Shown: positions 1-6,712 of the stretch, piece after piece
Layout of the letters: every line of letters begins with the position of its first letter
Position numbering within the stretch: the stretch's first letter is position 1
Source of the DNA: Opitutaceae bacterium
Lineage (GTDB): Bacteria; Verrucomicrobiota; Verrucomicrobiia; Opitutales; Opitutaceae
Assembly: GCA_016794785.1 (NCBI GenBank)
Contig: JAEUHC010000027.1
Location: 62,001 to 126,000, forward strand
Length of the DNA: 64,000 bases
Direction: 5' to 3'
Translations under genes and position numbers: made by a program
Notes under the pieces: model-generated
What the model was told of the DNA's origin: nothing
Databases searched by the model: none
Seen by the model: only the letters and a program-made list of their open reading frames with translations

Positions 1-176
1 TCCTTCTTCACCGAGCTGATGTAGCGGACGGTGTTTTCCGTGAGGCCGGTGCCGGCGTCGAACTCGTAGGCGACGTCGTATTGGAAGTCGCCCTTGGTCT
101 GGTCGATGCCGGCGACGGGATTGGCGGTCTCCTCAAAGGGAGGCGCGGAGGAAAGAGTGGCGGAGGACTGGCTCAT
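1..176 (-). CDS. sufB: SufB, Fe-S cluster scaffold (N-terminal part, cut by window edge)
   Basis: Only the first 58 codons are inside the window, starting at the ATG at 176 and running off at base 1. The translation ends in GLTENTVRYISSVKKD, which matches the N-terminal pattern of SufB (G-L-x-E-x-T-V-R-x-I-S). SufB is the scaffold on which the SufBC2D complex builds Fe-S clusters in the cytoplasm. It lies 13 bases after the sufC stop, on the same strand, as in Suf operons. The identification rests on the short motif plus position, so it is good but not complete. Confidence 0.88.
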   Translation of the reverse strand, partial: MSQSSATLSSAPPFEETANPVAGIDQTKGDFQYDVAYEFDAGTGLTENTVRYISSVKK

Positions 177-189
177 GGTGGCGGCGGGT

Positions 190-951
190 TCAGGCGGTGA
201 CGGCGGCTAGTTCCTTCTTCACCCAATCGTAGCCCTTGGCCTCGAGCTCGAGGGCGAGGGATTTGTCGCCGCTCTTCACGATGCGGCCGTCCCACATGAC
301 GTGGACGTGGTCCGGCACGATGTGATCGAGCAGGCGCTGATAATGCGTGATCATGAGGACGCCGAGATTGGGTCCGCGCATGACATTCACGCCGTCGGCG
401 ACGATGCGGAGCGCGTCGATGTCGAGGCCGGAGTCGGTCTCGTCCATCAGGGCGAACTTGGGCTCGAGCATCGCCATCTGGAGAATCTCGCAGCGCTTCT
501 TCTCACCGCCGGAGAAGCCGTCGTTGACTGAGCGGGAGGTGAACTTCCGGTCGATCTTGAGGAGGTCCATCTTGGAGTAGAGTCGCTTGTAGTAGCCGGT
601 GGCATCGATCTCCTCGCCCTCGGCCATGCGGGCCTGCACGGCGGCGCGGAGGAAATTGGCGATGGAGACGCCGGGAATCTCGCTCGGATATTGGAAAGCG
701 AGAAACAAGCCGGCGCGTGCGCGCTCATCGGCCTCCTGCGCGAGGATCGACTGGCCGTCGAGAAGGACGTCGCCGCCCGTGATCGTGTAGTCGGGGTGCC
801 CGGCGATCGCCTTGGCGAGCGTGGATTTGCCGGTGCCATTGGGCCCCATGATGGCGTGGACTTCGCCGCTGTTGATCGTGAGCGAGAAGCCCTTGACGAT
901 CTGCTTTTCGCCGATGGCGACGTGGAGGTCTTGGATGACGAGGGAGGACAT
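190..951 (-). CDS. sufC: SufC, Fe-S cluster assembly ABC ATPase
   Basis: A 253-residue ABC ATPase. The Walker A sequence GPNGTGKST is near residue 37. The signature region is the SufC form GFSGGEKKRCEILQMA, followed by the Walker B segment FALMDETDSGLDIDAL with the SufC-type ETDSGLD. SufC hydrolyses ATP to drive conformational change of SufB-SufD during Fe-S assembly. Length is normal for the family. It sits between a Fur/Irr-like regulator (44 bases upstream) and sufB (13 bases downstream), so the three are very likely one minus-strand transcript. Confidence 0.97.
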   Translation of the reverse strand: MSSLVIQDLHVAIGEKQIVKGFSLTINSGEVHAIMGPNGTGKSTLAKAIAGHPDYTITGGDVLLDGQSILAQEADERARAGLFLAFQYPSEIPGVSIANFLRAAVQARMAEGEEIDATGYYKRLYSKMDLLKIDRKFTSRSVNDGFSGGEKKRCEILQMAMLEPKFALMDETDSGLDIDALRIVADGVNVMRGPNLGVLMITHYQRLLDHIVPDHVHVMWDGRIVKSGDKSLALELEAKGYDWVKKELAAVTA

Positions 952-994
952 GCGCGGAAAAGATGAAACGTAGGAAAAGCTGAAAGGAGGGCGG

Positions 995-1417
995 TCAGGA
1001 CTTGGTGGCCTTGCCGCGGAAGATGATTTCGACGGAGGTCGGATCGTAGCCGGCGGGAAGGACCGACTTCACTTTCTCGATAAGGGCAGGCGGCAGATCG
1101 ATGTCGTGGGTGCGGCCGGTCTTCTCGTCGTGAAAATGAGCATGCGGGCGGAGGTTGGGGCAGTAGCGGGTGGGGCCGCGCTCAAAGTTGACCGCGCGCA
1201 CGAGGTCGCACTGCACGAGGGTCTCGAGGCAGTTGTAAACCGTCGCGAGCGAGATGGTGGGCAACTCAGATTTGACGCGGGCAAACACCTCGTCCGCCGT
1301 CGGGTGGTCACGCTTTTTGAGGAGCACGTCATAAACGACTTCACGCTGCGGGGTCGCGCGCAGGCCGCTGTCGGCGAGGCGTTGGGTCAGGGCGTCGTTG
1401 GTTTCGGTGGCGCGCAT
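995..1417 (-). CDS. Fur-superfamily regulator, Irr-like (no structural-zinc CxxC)
   Basis: About 140 residues with a Fur-type winged helix (LRATPQREVVYDVLL, then ISLATVYNCLETLVQCDLVRAV). The C-terminal metal region reads HAHFHDEKTGRTHDIDLP. Where Fur, Zur and PerR carry the first CxxC of the structural zinc site, this protein has no cysteine. That layout, with clustered histidines and no CxxC, recalls the alphaproteobacterial Irr subgroup. I chose the ATG at 1417; an in-frame GTG at 1438 would add seven residues but would almost touch the upstream operator. Neither start has a visible Shine-Dalgarno. It heads the suf genes, so control of Fe-S assembly by iron, haem or peroxide is the likely role. 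The superfamily is certain; the Irr assignment is inference. Confidence 0.9.
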   Translation of the reverse strand: MRATETNDALTQRLADSGLRATPQREVVYDVLLKKRDHPTADEVFARVKSELPTISLATVYNCLETLVQCDLVRAVNFERGPTRYCPNLRPHAHFHDEKTGRTHDIDLPPALIEKVKSVLPAGYDPTSVEIIFRGKATKS

Positions 1418-1442
1418 GGTTTGGGTCGGAGGGGGCACGCAA

Positions 1443-1457
1443 TTGGAATGATTCCAA
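1443..1457. promoter_or_regulatory. Fur/Irr/PerR-type operator box 1
   Basis: TTGGAATGATTCCAA is a perfect 7-1-7 palindrome immediately upstream of the Fur/Irr-like gene, in an otherwise AT-rich promoter region. The 7-1-7 geometry is that of Fur-family boxes. Autoregulation of the regulator-sufC-sufB operon is inferred. Confidence 0.75.
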
Positions 1458-1471
1458 GGTGCAAGCGAGAA

Positions 1472-1486
1472 TTAGAACTATTCTAA
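1472..1486. promoter_or_regulatory. Fur/Irr/PerR-type operator box 2
   Basis: TTAGAACTATTCTAA is a 7-1-7 palindrome with one mismatch. Its centre is 29 bases from that of box 1, close to three helical turns, which would suit two dimers on one DNA face. As I remember it, the rhizobial Irr element is also built on TTAGAA..TTCTAA. Confidence 0.72.
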
Positions 1487-1536
1487 AATTAAACAGCCGG
1501 CCTGCACGGGGCCATAAGCGTAAAGCGTTTCCCGGT

Positions 1537-2073
1537 TCAGCGTCGCGACCAGCACCAATGCCACGGCTCGTAGCCGATGCCGTAGCGATTGCCGCGCGGG
1601 TAAGTCATCGTGAAGCCGAACTTCCCGGCATGGCGGCGCAGCCACCGGTAGGCCGGCGTGCGTGCGAACGAGTCCTCGACGCTAGTGTCGGCCGGATCGC
1701 CGATGTCGATGGCGCGGCCCGAGTGATGTTCGCTGAAGCCCGGGGCGGCGACGAAGCGCAGCACAGATGCGAGTGAGCGGCCGGTTGCGAGTTTCTGGCG
1801 GATGAGATGGGTCTGCCGCGCGATGCTGCGGAAACCGGACAGAGGCAGGAGGGTGACGCTATCGCGCGCCGCGGCCGCGTGCATTCGCCGCCACGCGGCG
1901 GCGGCGCGTGGGGTGAGGCGGACAGGTTTGCCGTCATCGGGCGCGCGACCGACCGAGACGAGCCGCCGCGCCTCGCGGTGCGGCGGCAGGCCGCGGGTGC
2001 GCGCGTAGTCGGCGGGGATGCCGAGCGAGCGATGCAGTTGTGGGAGGGGCTTTATGCCGCGACGGTTGGTCAT
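1537..2073 (-). CDS. M15-family D-alanyl-D-alanine carboxypeptidase (VanY-like)
   Basis: About 178 residues with the M15/VanY zinc-peptidase motifs: SGFRS, SEHHSGRAIDIGD (SxHxxGxAxD zinc-binding stretch) and EPWHW (catalytic Glu and third ligand His). The family trims the terminal D-Ala from cell-wall peptides. No signal peptide or transmembrane segment is evident at the N terminus. The ATG at 2073 overlaps the TGA of the upstream transposase-like gene in an ATGA arrangement; an ATG at 2082 is also in frame. The first dozen codons run through a REP sequence (2039-2063), and no other ATG precedes the catalytic core. Part of the original N terminus may have been replaced when the REP/transposase unit arrived. 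Confidence 0.88.
   Translation of the reverse strand: MTNRRGIKPLPQLHRSLGIPADYARTRGLPPHREARRLVSVGRAPDDGKPVRLTPRAAAAWRRMHAAAARDSVTLLPLSGFRSIARQTHLIRQKLATGRSLASVLRFVAAPGFSEHHSGRAIDIGDPADTSVEDSFARTPAYRWLRRHAGKFGFTMTYPRGNRYGIGYEPWHWCWSRR
2039..2063. repeat. REP element, solitary copy at the 5' end of the M15 gene
   Basis: The 20 bases TGTGGGAGGGGCTTTATGCC are identical to the left arm of the palindrome at 2631-2700. Over the full 25 bases only one position differs. The two sites flank the RAYT gene, as expected for REP sequences associated with their transposase. Confidence 0.85.
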
Positions 2074-2594
2074 TTGAGCCATTCGGGAAACGGAACGTCA
2101 GAATTCGTCAACGCGCCAAACCAATCCCAATCTTCCGCCGCGCAATAATAGCCCGGCCACTTTTCGTTGGTTGAAATCAGCCCGGCGCGATAGGGATTGA
2201 GGAAGATGTAGAGGAACACAGGCAGCCGATCCTCGTCGGGGCGCAGGTGATGCTCGTAGTAGCCATCTTGCCAAGCGAGGCGATGCGCACGTAGTCTCGG
2301 CGAGAGCCGACCCTTGAACAGACGCATCACCTTCGCCAGCTCGCTGTCTGTCCCGAGCGTGAACAACACATGAACATGGTCCGGCATGACGACCCATGTG
2401 CGCACGACCCAATGTCCCTCGGACTCAAGCATGACGCTTTGCGCTTCGAGCGCTGCGAGCATGGCACGCTCGCACAGCCCTGAAGCCGGTCGCTTTAGGT
2501 TGAAGGTTACGAAGTAGTCTGCGCCCGAAGCCGACCAGCGATGCACGCGCAGCGAGGAATAGCCGGGCTTCGCTTGAACAGGATCAGGTTTCAC
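2070..2594 (-). CDS. REP-associated tyrosine transposase (RAYT, Y1_Tnp / IS200-like)
   Basis: A single-domain Y1 transposase. The HUH metal motif is in VMPDHVHVLF, and the catalytic-tyrosine region is WQDGYYEHHLRPDED, followed by FLYIFLNPYRAGL, typical of RAYTs. RAYTs cut and rejoin single-stranded DNA at REP hairpins and are usually single-copy, domesticated genes rather than mobile IS elements. The open frame extends upstream to a TTG at 2705 through the REP palindrome; I chose the GTG at 2594 because it lies just past the REP and before the conserved domain. REP copies lie on both sides. Codon use is less GC-biased than in neighbours, fitting horizontal origin. Confidence 0.88.
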   Translation of the reverse strand: MKPDPVQAKPGYSSLRVHRWSASGADYFVTFNLKRPASGLCERAMLAALEAQSVMLESEGHWVVRTWVVMPDHVHVLFTLGTDSELAKVMRLFKGRLSPRLRAHRLAWQDGYYEHHLRPDEDRLPVFLYIFLNPYRAGLISTNEKWPGYYCAAEDWDWFGALTNSDVPFPEWLK

Positions 2595-2630
2595 CGTCAG
2601 GAGATGGCTTGGTGTCGGAAGCTGTCTGGT

Positions 2631-2700
2631 TGTGGGAGGGGCTTTATGCCCCGACTGAAGCCAGGTGCAGCTCGTGTCGGGGCATAAAGCCCCTCCCACA
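2631..2700. repeat. REP inverted pair (BIME-like) upstream of the RAYT gene
   Basis: A perfect inverted repeat with 25-base arms (2631-2655 and 2676-2700) around a 20-base loop. The left arm begins TGTGGGAGGGGCTTTATGCC. A third copy lies at 2039-2063. This is the expected substrate structure for the adjacent RAYT. It also sits just beyond the trxB stop and could stabilise or terminate that transcript. Confidence 0.93.
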
Positions 2701-2726
2701 ATCAAGCCACGCCGGCTAGCGCTTGA

Positions 2727-3674
2727 TCAACCGTTATGCTCGGCCAGCCAGCGCTCGGCCTCGATCGCCGCCTGGCAGCCCATACCGGCGGCGGTGATGG
2801 CTTGGCGATAGACGTGGTCGGAGCAATCGCCCGCGACGTAGATGCCCGGGACGTTGGTGCGCACCTGGGAGCCGGCCTCGGGCACAAAGTAGCCGCCCTC
2901 GTCCACGGCAAGCGGCGGGGCAAACGGCCCCGTGTTGGGGATGTGGCCGATGGCGACGAAGACACCCTTCACCGGCAGGACGCTCTCGGCGCCGGTCTTC
3001 ACGTTTTTGATCTTGAGGCCGCTGACGGCGCCCTCGGCCACACCCTCGACCGCCACGGGCACGCTGTCCCACACGCACTGGATTTTTTCGTGCGAGGTGG
3101 CGCGGTCGGCCATGATCTTCGAGGCGCGGAGGGTGTCGCGGCGATGCACGAGATAGACCTTGCTCGCGAAACGCGTGAGAAACAGCGCCTCCTCCGCCGC
3201 GCTGTCGCCGCCGCCGATCACCACGACATCCATCTTGCGGTAGAACGCACCGTCGCAGGTCGCGCAGGTGGTCACGCCCTTGCCGCCATAGAGCTCCTTT
3301 TCGCCGGGGATGCCGGTGAGGCGCGGCGAGGCGCCGGTCGCGATGATGACCGTTTTCGCCAGGATCGTGCGCTCGGCCGTGACGAGCTTGCGCGGCATCG
3401 TGGAAAAATCGACGGACTGCACGAGCGTCTGCTCGAAGCGCGTGCCGAAGCGAGTGGCCTGCTCGCGCATGTTCTGCGTGAGCTGAAACCCATCCACGCC
3501 GTGAGCGAAGCCGGGGAAGTTCTCGACCTCGCTGGTCGTCGTGAGCTGGCCGCCCGGCAGCGGGCCCTCAAGCACGAGGGGATTCAAGCTCGCGCGCGCG
3601 GAGTAAATCGCGGCCGTGAGCCCGGCGCAGCCGGTGCCGATGATGACGACGTTTTCGACGGTGGGGGTGGACAT
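2727..3674 (-). CDS. trxB: Thioredoxin reductase
   Basis: A 315-residue NADPH-dependent flavoprotein that reduces thioredoxin. It has an N-terminal FAD-binding GTGCAGLTAA motif (more often GSGPAG), GGQL, the redox-active disulfide TTCATCDGAFY (CATC), the NADP-binding VVIGGGDSAAEEA and the C-terminal FAD motif GIYVAGDCSD. Length is normal. The downstream REP pair lies 26 bases after the stop. The P to C change in the first glycine motif is slightly unusual but does not break the fold pattern. Confidence 0.97.
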   Translation of the reverse strand: MSTPTVENVVIIGTGCAGLTAAIYSARASLNPLVLEGPLPGGQLTTTSEVENFPGFAHGVDGFQLTQNMREQATRFGTRFEQTLVQSVDFSTMPRKLVTAERTILAKTVIIATGASPRLTGIPGEKELYGGKGVTTCATCDGAFYRKMDVVVIGGGDSAAEEALFLTRFASKVYLVHRRDTLRASKIMADRATSHEKIQCVWDSVPVAVEGVAEGAVSGLKIKNVKTGAESVLPVKGVFVAIGHIPNTGPFAPPLAVDEGGYFVPEAGSQVRTNVPGIYVAGDCSDHVYRQAITAAGMGCQAAIEAERWLAEHNG

Positions 3675-3740
3675 GGTGGCGTGAACTGCGAGATGAATTC
3701 ACGCCGCGCCGGAGCGCAACTGCGGAGATGCGCACGTGCT

Positions 3741-3845
3741 CCTAATCGTGGTCACTCTGAGGCCGACATCGAAAAAATCTGGGGCGGCAACACCCTGCGC
3801 GTAATGCGGGCGGTGGAAGAAGTGGCGCGGAAAAGCCGATCGTGA
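3741..3845 (+). pseudogene. C-terminal remnant of an M19 dipeptidase gene
   Basis: The plus-strand reading NRGHSEADIEKIWGGNTL..., continuing to a TGA at 3843, matches the C-terminal end of M19 dipeptidases. The intact M19 gene at 6713-7852 ends with LVKLWGGNTLRVMRAVQE, and this fragment has IEKIWGGNTLRVMRAVEE. Upstream, the same frame is only the antisense of trxB and its promoter, so the rest of the gene is gone. About 33 codons remain. Divergence in sequence argues for an old second paralogue rather than a fresh duplication. Confidence 0.75.
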
Positions 3846-3922
3846 AAATCTCTGCGGGTTCGGATCCCAAGCTGAGCAATCTGGCAGATCGGACGCAGTG
3901 AAACCGAGCCGCGACCTTATGA

Positions 3923-4318
3923 CTAGATTCGCTCGCCGAGAACAATGAGGCCAAGGAATACCCACGAGGCCATCACGAAACTGCGCCTCAGCAAGCGCCG
4001 CTCCTTTTTCCTGCGAAATATGTAGAAAAGACCTGTCACGATCACGGCGAGCACGGCAGGGATTCCAACACGAATTAGGAGATAGACGATTGCCTCTGGT
4101 CTCTCAAGGTGAGCCGAAACGGGGTAGGTCAAATACGCGATGAGCATCATGCCGACAAGATTGGCTGCAACCGTGCCCCATGAAATATCACCAGCACTGG
4201 CCGTGGGAGCGGTCAGAGGCGCGATTTTTTCTACGCCAGTGCGGCCCACGCGCGTCCCGCAGGATGAACAAAAAGCCGCGTCTTGATTAATAGATTTTCC
4301 GCACTTGGAACAAAACAT
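3923..4318 (-). CDS. Zinc-ribbon membrane protein of unknown function
   Basis: About 131 residues starting MFCSKCGKSI. Two CxxC pairs (CSKC and CSSC) near the N terminus form a zinc-ribbon of the type found at the front of many bacterial membrane proteins. Three hydrophobic segments follow (around VAANLVGMMLIAYL, IRVGIPAVLAVIVTGLFYIF and SFVMASWVFLGLIVL). An upstream ATG at 4336 would add six residues (MLGATT); I prefer the start that places the ribbon first. The gene is clearly less GC-rich than its neighbours, suggesting transfer. Function is unknown. Confidence 0.75.
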   Translation of the reverse strand: MFCSKCGKSINQDAAFCSSCGTRVGRTGVEKIAPLTAPTASAGDISWGTVAANLVGMMLIAYLTYPVSAHLERPEAIVYLLIRVGIPAVLAVIVTGLFYIFRRKKERRLLRRSFVMASWVFLGLIVLGERI

Positions 4319-4404
4319 TGTTGTGGCTCCTAACATAAACTAACCTGCACGGAACAATGCGCATTTTTTCGCATGATATCCGTAGACTGTTGATGCAACA
4401 TGAC

Positions 4405-4413
4405 GGGGGGGGG
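4405..4413. other. G9 homopolymer in the divergent promoter region before the radical SAM gene
   Basis: Nine consecutive G residues lie in the roughly 220-base intergenic region between the zinc-ribbon gene and the radical SAM gene, 125 bases before the latter's start. The rest of the region holds a small ATGCG/CGCAT hairpin (about 4357-4374) and nothing else recognisable. Such tracts slip readily. Confidence 0.6.
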
Positions 4414-4537
4414 TGACACGCTGGCTAAGTCTTGTCGATGGATTTGCCGTGCAAGGTCAACGAGGGATTCTGCCCGCATCACCTTCGCAACCCCTGCTTG
4501 CACCCGCCGCACTGTGCGCTGACCTTCGCGCGCTCCC

Positions 4538-6613
4538 GTGCCATCCATCCCGACCCACCTCGCCACCCAACCTCCCGCCGGCGCCCCGGCGAAGGTCTAT
4601 TCCCACGAGCCCGTGTGGGACGCGAAGCGCTGGCTGCCGACGACGGCGGACGAGGTGAAGGCGCGCGGGTGGGACTACGTCGATGTCATCATCGTTTCGG
4701 GCGATGCCTATGTGGATCACCCGGCGTTTGGCACGGCGGTCATCGGGCGCATCATCGAGCGCGAGGGGCTGCGCGTGGCGATCTTGCCGCAGCCGAACTG
4801 GCGCGACGACCTGCGCGACTTCAAGAAGCTCGGCGCGCCGCGGCTGTTCTTCGGCGTCACGTCGGGCTGCATGGACTCGATGATCAACCGCTACACGGCG
4901 GCGAAGAAGTTGCGCAGCGAGGATGCCTACACGCCCGGCGGTGAGCAGGGCTTTCGGCCCGACTACGCGGCGACCGTTTACGCGCAAATCCTGAAAAAAC
5001 TTTTCCCCGAGGTGCCCGTGTTGCTCGGCGGCATCGAGGCCAGCCTGCGCCGCGTGACGCACTACGACTATTGGTCCGACACGCTGAAGCCCGGCATCCT
5101 CGCGGAGAGCGGCGCGGACATGCTCGTCTACGGCATGGGCGAGTTGCCGCTCCTCGAAATCCTGCGGCTGCTCAAACGCGGTGTGCCGTTTTCGTCGCTC
5201 ACGACCATCGCGCAGACTGCGGTGTGGATGCCGCCCGGCGCGCCCGCGCCGAAGAACCAGAACTGGGAGGACTTTTCGCTGCACACGCACGAAGAGTGCC
5301 TCGGCGACCGCGCGCTCTACGCGGCGAATTTCAAGAACATCGAGACCGAGTCCAACCGCGTGAAGGCGCGGCGCCTTTTCCAGCAGACGGGCGACCGCCT
5401 GATGATCGTCAACCCGCCGTTCCCGACGATGACGGAGGAGCAAATCGACCGGAGCTGGGAGCTGCCCTACACGCGCCTGCCGCATCCGAAATACCGCAAG
5501 CGCGGCCCGATTCCCGCCTACGAGATGATCAAGCACTCGATCAACATGCACCGCGGGTGCTTTGGCGGGTGCAGCTTCTGCACGATCTCGGCGCACCAGG
5601 GGAAGTTTGTCGCGAGCCGCAGCAAGGCCTCGATCCTCCGCGAGGTGGAGGAGATCAAGCAGATGCCGGACTTCCGCGGCACGATCAGCGATCTCGGCGG
5701 GCCCTCGGGCAACATGTATAAGATGAAGGGCAAGGAGCAGTGGATCTGCGACGAGTGCATCCGCCCGAGCTGCATCTGGCCCGACGTGTGCCGCAACCTC
5801 GACACCGATCACACCGCGCTCCTCGACATCTACAAATCCGTCCGCGAGACCGAGGGCGTGAAGCACGCCTACGTGGCGAGCGGCATCCGCTACGACCTTT
5901 TCCTGCACGACAAGGACGACCGCGCGCAGGTGAAACGCAGCCACGACCGCTACGTGGAGGAACTCGCCGCGCACCACGTGCCCGGCCGTCTCAAAGTCGC
6001 GCCCGAGCACACGAGCGACCACGTGCTGCGCATCATGCGCAAGCCGACCTTCGATCTCTTCTACAAGTTCAAGGAGAAGTTCGACCGCGCGACGAAGAAG
6101 GCGGGCAAGCCCGACACGCCCGTCGTGCCGTATTTCATCAGCTCGCACCCCGGCTCACGGCCCGAGGACATGGCGGAGCTCGCGCTCAAGACCAAGGACC
6201 TCGGCTTCCGCCTCGAGCAAGTGCAGGACTTCACGCCCACGCCGATGACCGTCGCGACCGAAATCTACGCGACCGGCGTGCATCCCTACGACATGAAGCC
6301 GGTCGAGGTCGCGCGCACGCCCGAGGAGAAGCAGGAGCAGCGGAGCTTTTTCTTTTGGTATAAGCCCGAGATGCGCGACGCGATCCGGCGGTCGATGCAG
6401 CGGCTTGGGCTCGGCGCGATCGCGAAGCGGTTGCTCGACGAAAAGCGTGCGACCAAGGACGTCACCCCGCCTCCGCACATCACGCCCTGCGGCATGAAGG
6501 TGCCGCGTGGCGCGATGGGGCAGCAGCGGCCGCAGGTCGGTGGTGGTGGACAGTGCGCGCCCAAACCGGGGAAGAAGTTTTTCGGGCAGCGGCGCGGGCG
6601 GTGGGAAAAGTAG
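4538..6613 (+). CDS. YgiQ-family radical SAM protein
   Basis: A 691-residue protein of the YgiQ/UPF0313 family. The N-terminal part carries the family's characteristic KRWLPTTADEVKARGWDYVDVI and SGDAYVDHPAFG. A central radical SAM core has the 4Fe-4S motif CFGGCSFC (CxxxCxxC) near residue 340. The C terminus is lysine/arginine- and glycine-rich, as in the family. The biochemical reaction is not established. The start is the GTG at 4538; no Shine-Dalgarno is evident. A REP pair begins at the stop codon. Length matches the family. Confidence 0.93.
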   Translation: MPSIPTHLATQPPAGAPAKVYSHEPVWDAKRWLPTTADEVKARGWDYVDVIIVSGDAYVDHPAFGTAVIGRIIEREGLRVAILPQPNWRDDLRDFKKLGAPRLFFGVTSGCMDSMINRYTAAKKLRSEDAYTPGGEQGFRPDYAATVYAQILKKLFPEVPVLLGGIEASLRRVTHYDYWSDTLKPGILAESGADMLVYGMGELPLLEILRLLKRGVPFSSLTTIAQTAVWMPPGAPAPKNQNWEDFSLHTHEECLGDRALYAANFKNIETESNRVKARRLFQQTGDRLMIVNPPFPTMTEEQIDRSWELPYTRLPHPKYRKRGPIPAYEMIKHSINMHRGCFGGCSFCTISAHQGKFVASRSKASILREVEEIKQMPDFRGTISDLGGPSGNMYKMKGKEQWICDECIRPSCIWPDVCRNLDTDHTALLDIYKSVRETEGVKHAYVASGIRYDLFLHDKDDRAQVKRSHDRYVEELAAHHVPGRLKVAPEHTSDHVLRIMRKPTFDLFYKFKEKFDRATKKAGKPDTPVVPYFISSHPGSRPEDMAELALKTKDLGFRLEQVQDFTPTPMTVATEIYATGVHPYDMKPVEVARTPEEKQEQRSFFFWYKPEMRDAIRRSMQRLGLGAIAKRLLDEKRATKDVTPPPHITPCGMKVPRGAMGQQRPQVGGGGQCAPKPGKKFFGQRRGRWEK

Positions 6614-6682
6614 GGCGGGTCAGTGACCCGCCCTCGGTGCGAGCACTCAACGCGTGAAAGGGCGGGTCACAGACCCACCCTA
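6611..6682. repeat. REP-like inverted pair, second family
   Basis: The first unit, 6612-6634, is a perfect 11-1-11 palindrome beginning AGGGCGGGTCA. The second, 6659-6682, is its inverted counterpart with two mismatches over 24 bases. The pair fills the gap between the radical SAM gene and the dipeptidase gene. The sequence is unrelated to the RAYT-flanking family at 2.0 and 2.6 kb, so its transposase must be elsewhere. Confidence 0.85.
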
Positions 6683-6712
6683 CGGCCAATCCCTCGAAGT
6701 CCTCTCTTCAAC

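Noticed and set aside
2736..3845. Long plus-strand open frame opposite trxB
   Set aside because: It is an antisense shadow of trxB in GC-rich DNA. Only its last 35 codons carry real similarity (the M19 dipeptidase stub).
4330..4566. 78-codon minus-strand frame upstream of the radical SAM gene
   Set aside because: No family, no start signal, overlaps the promoter region and the G9 tract; composition not coding-like.
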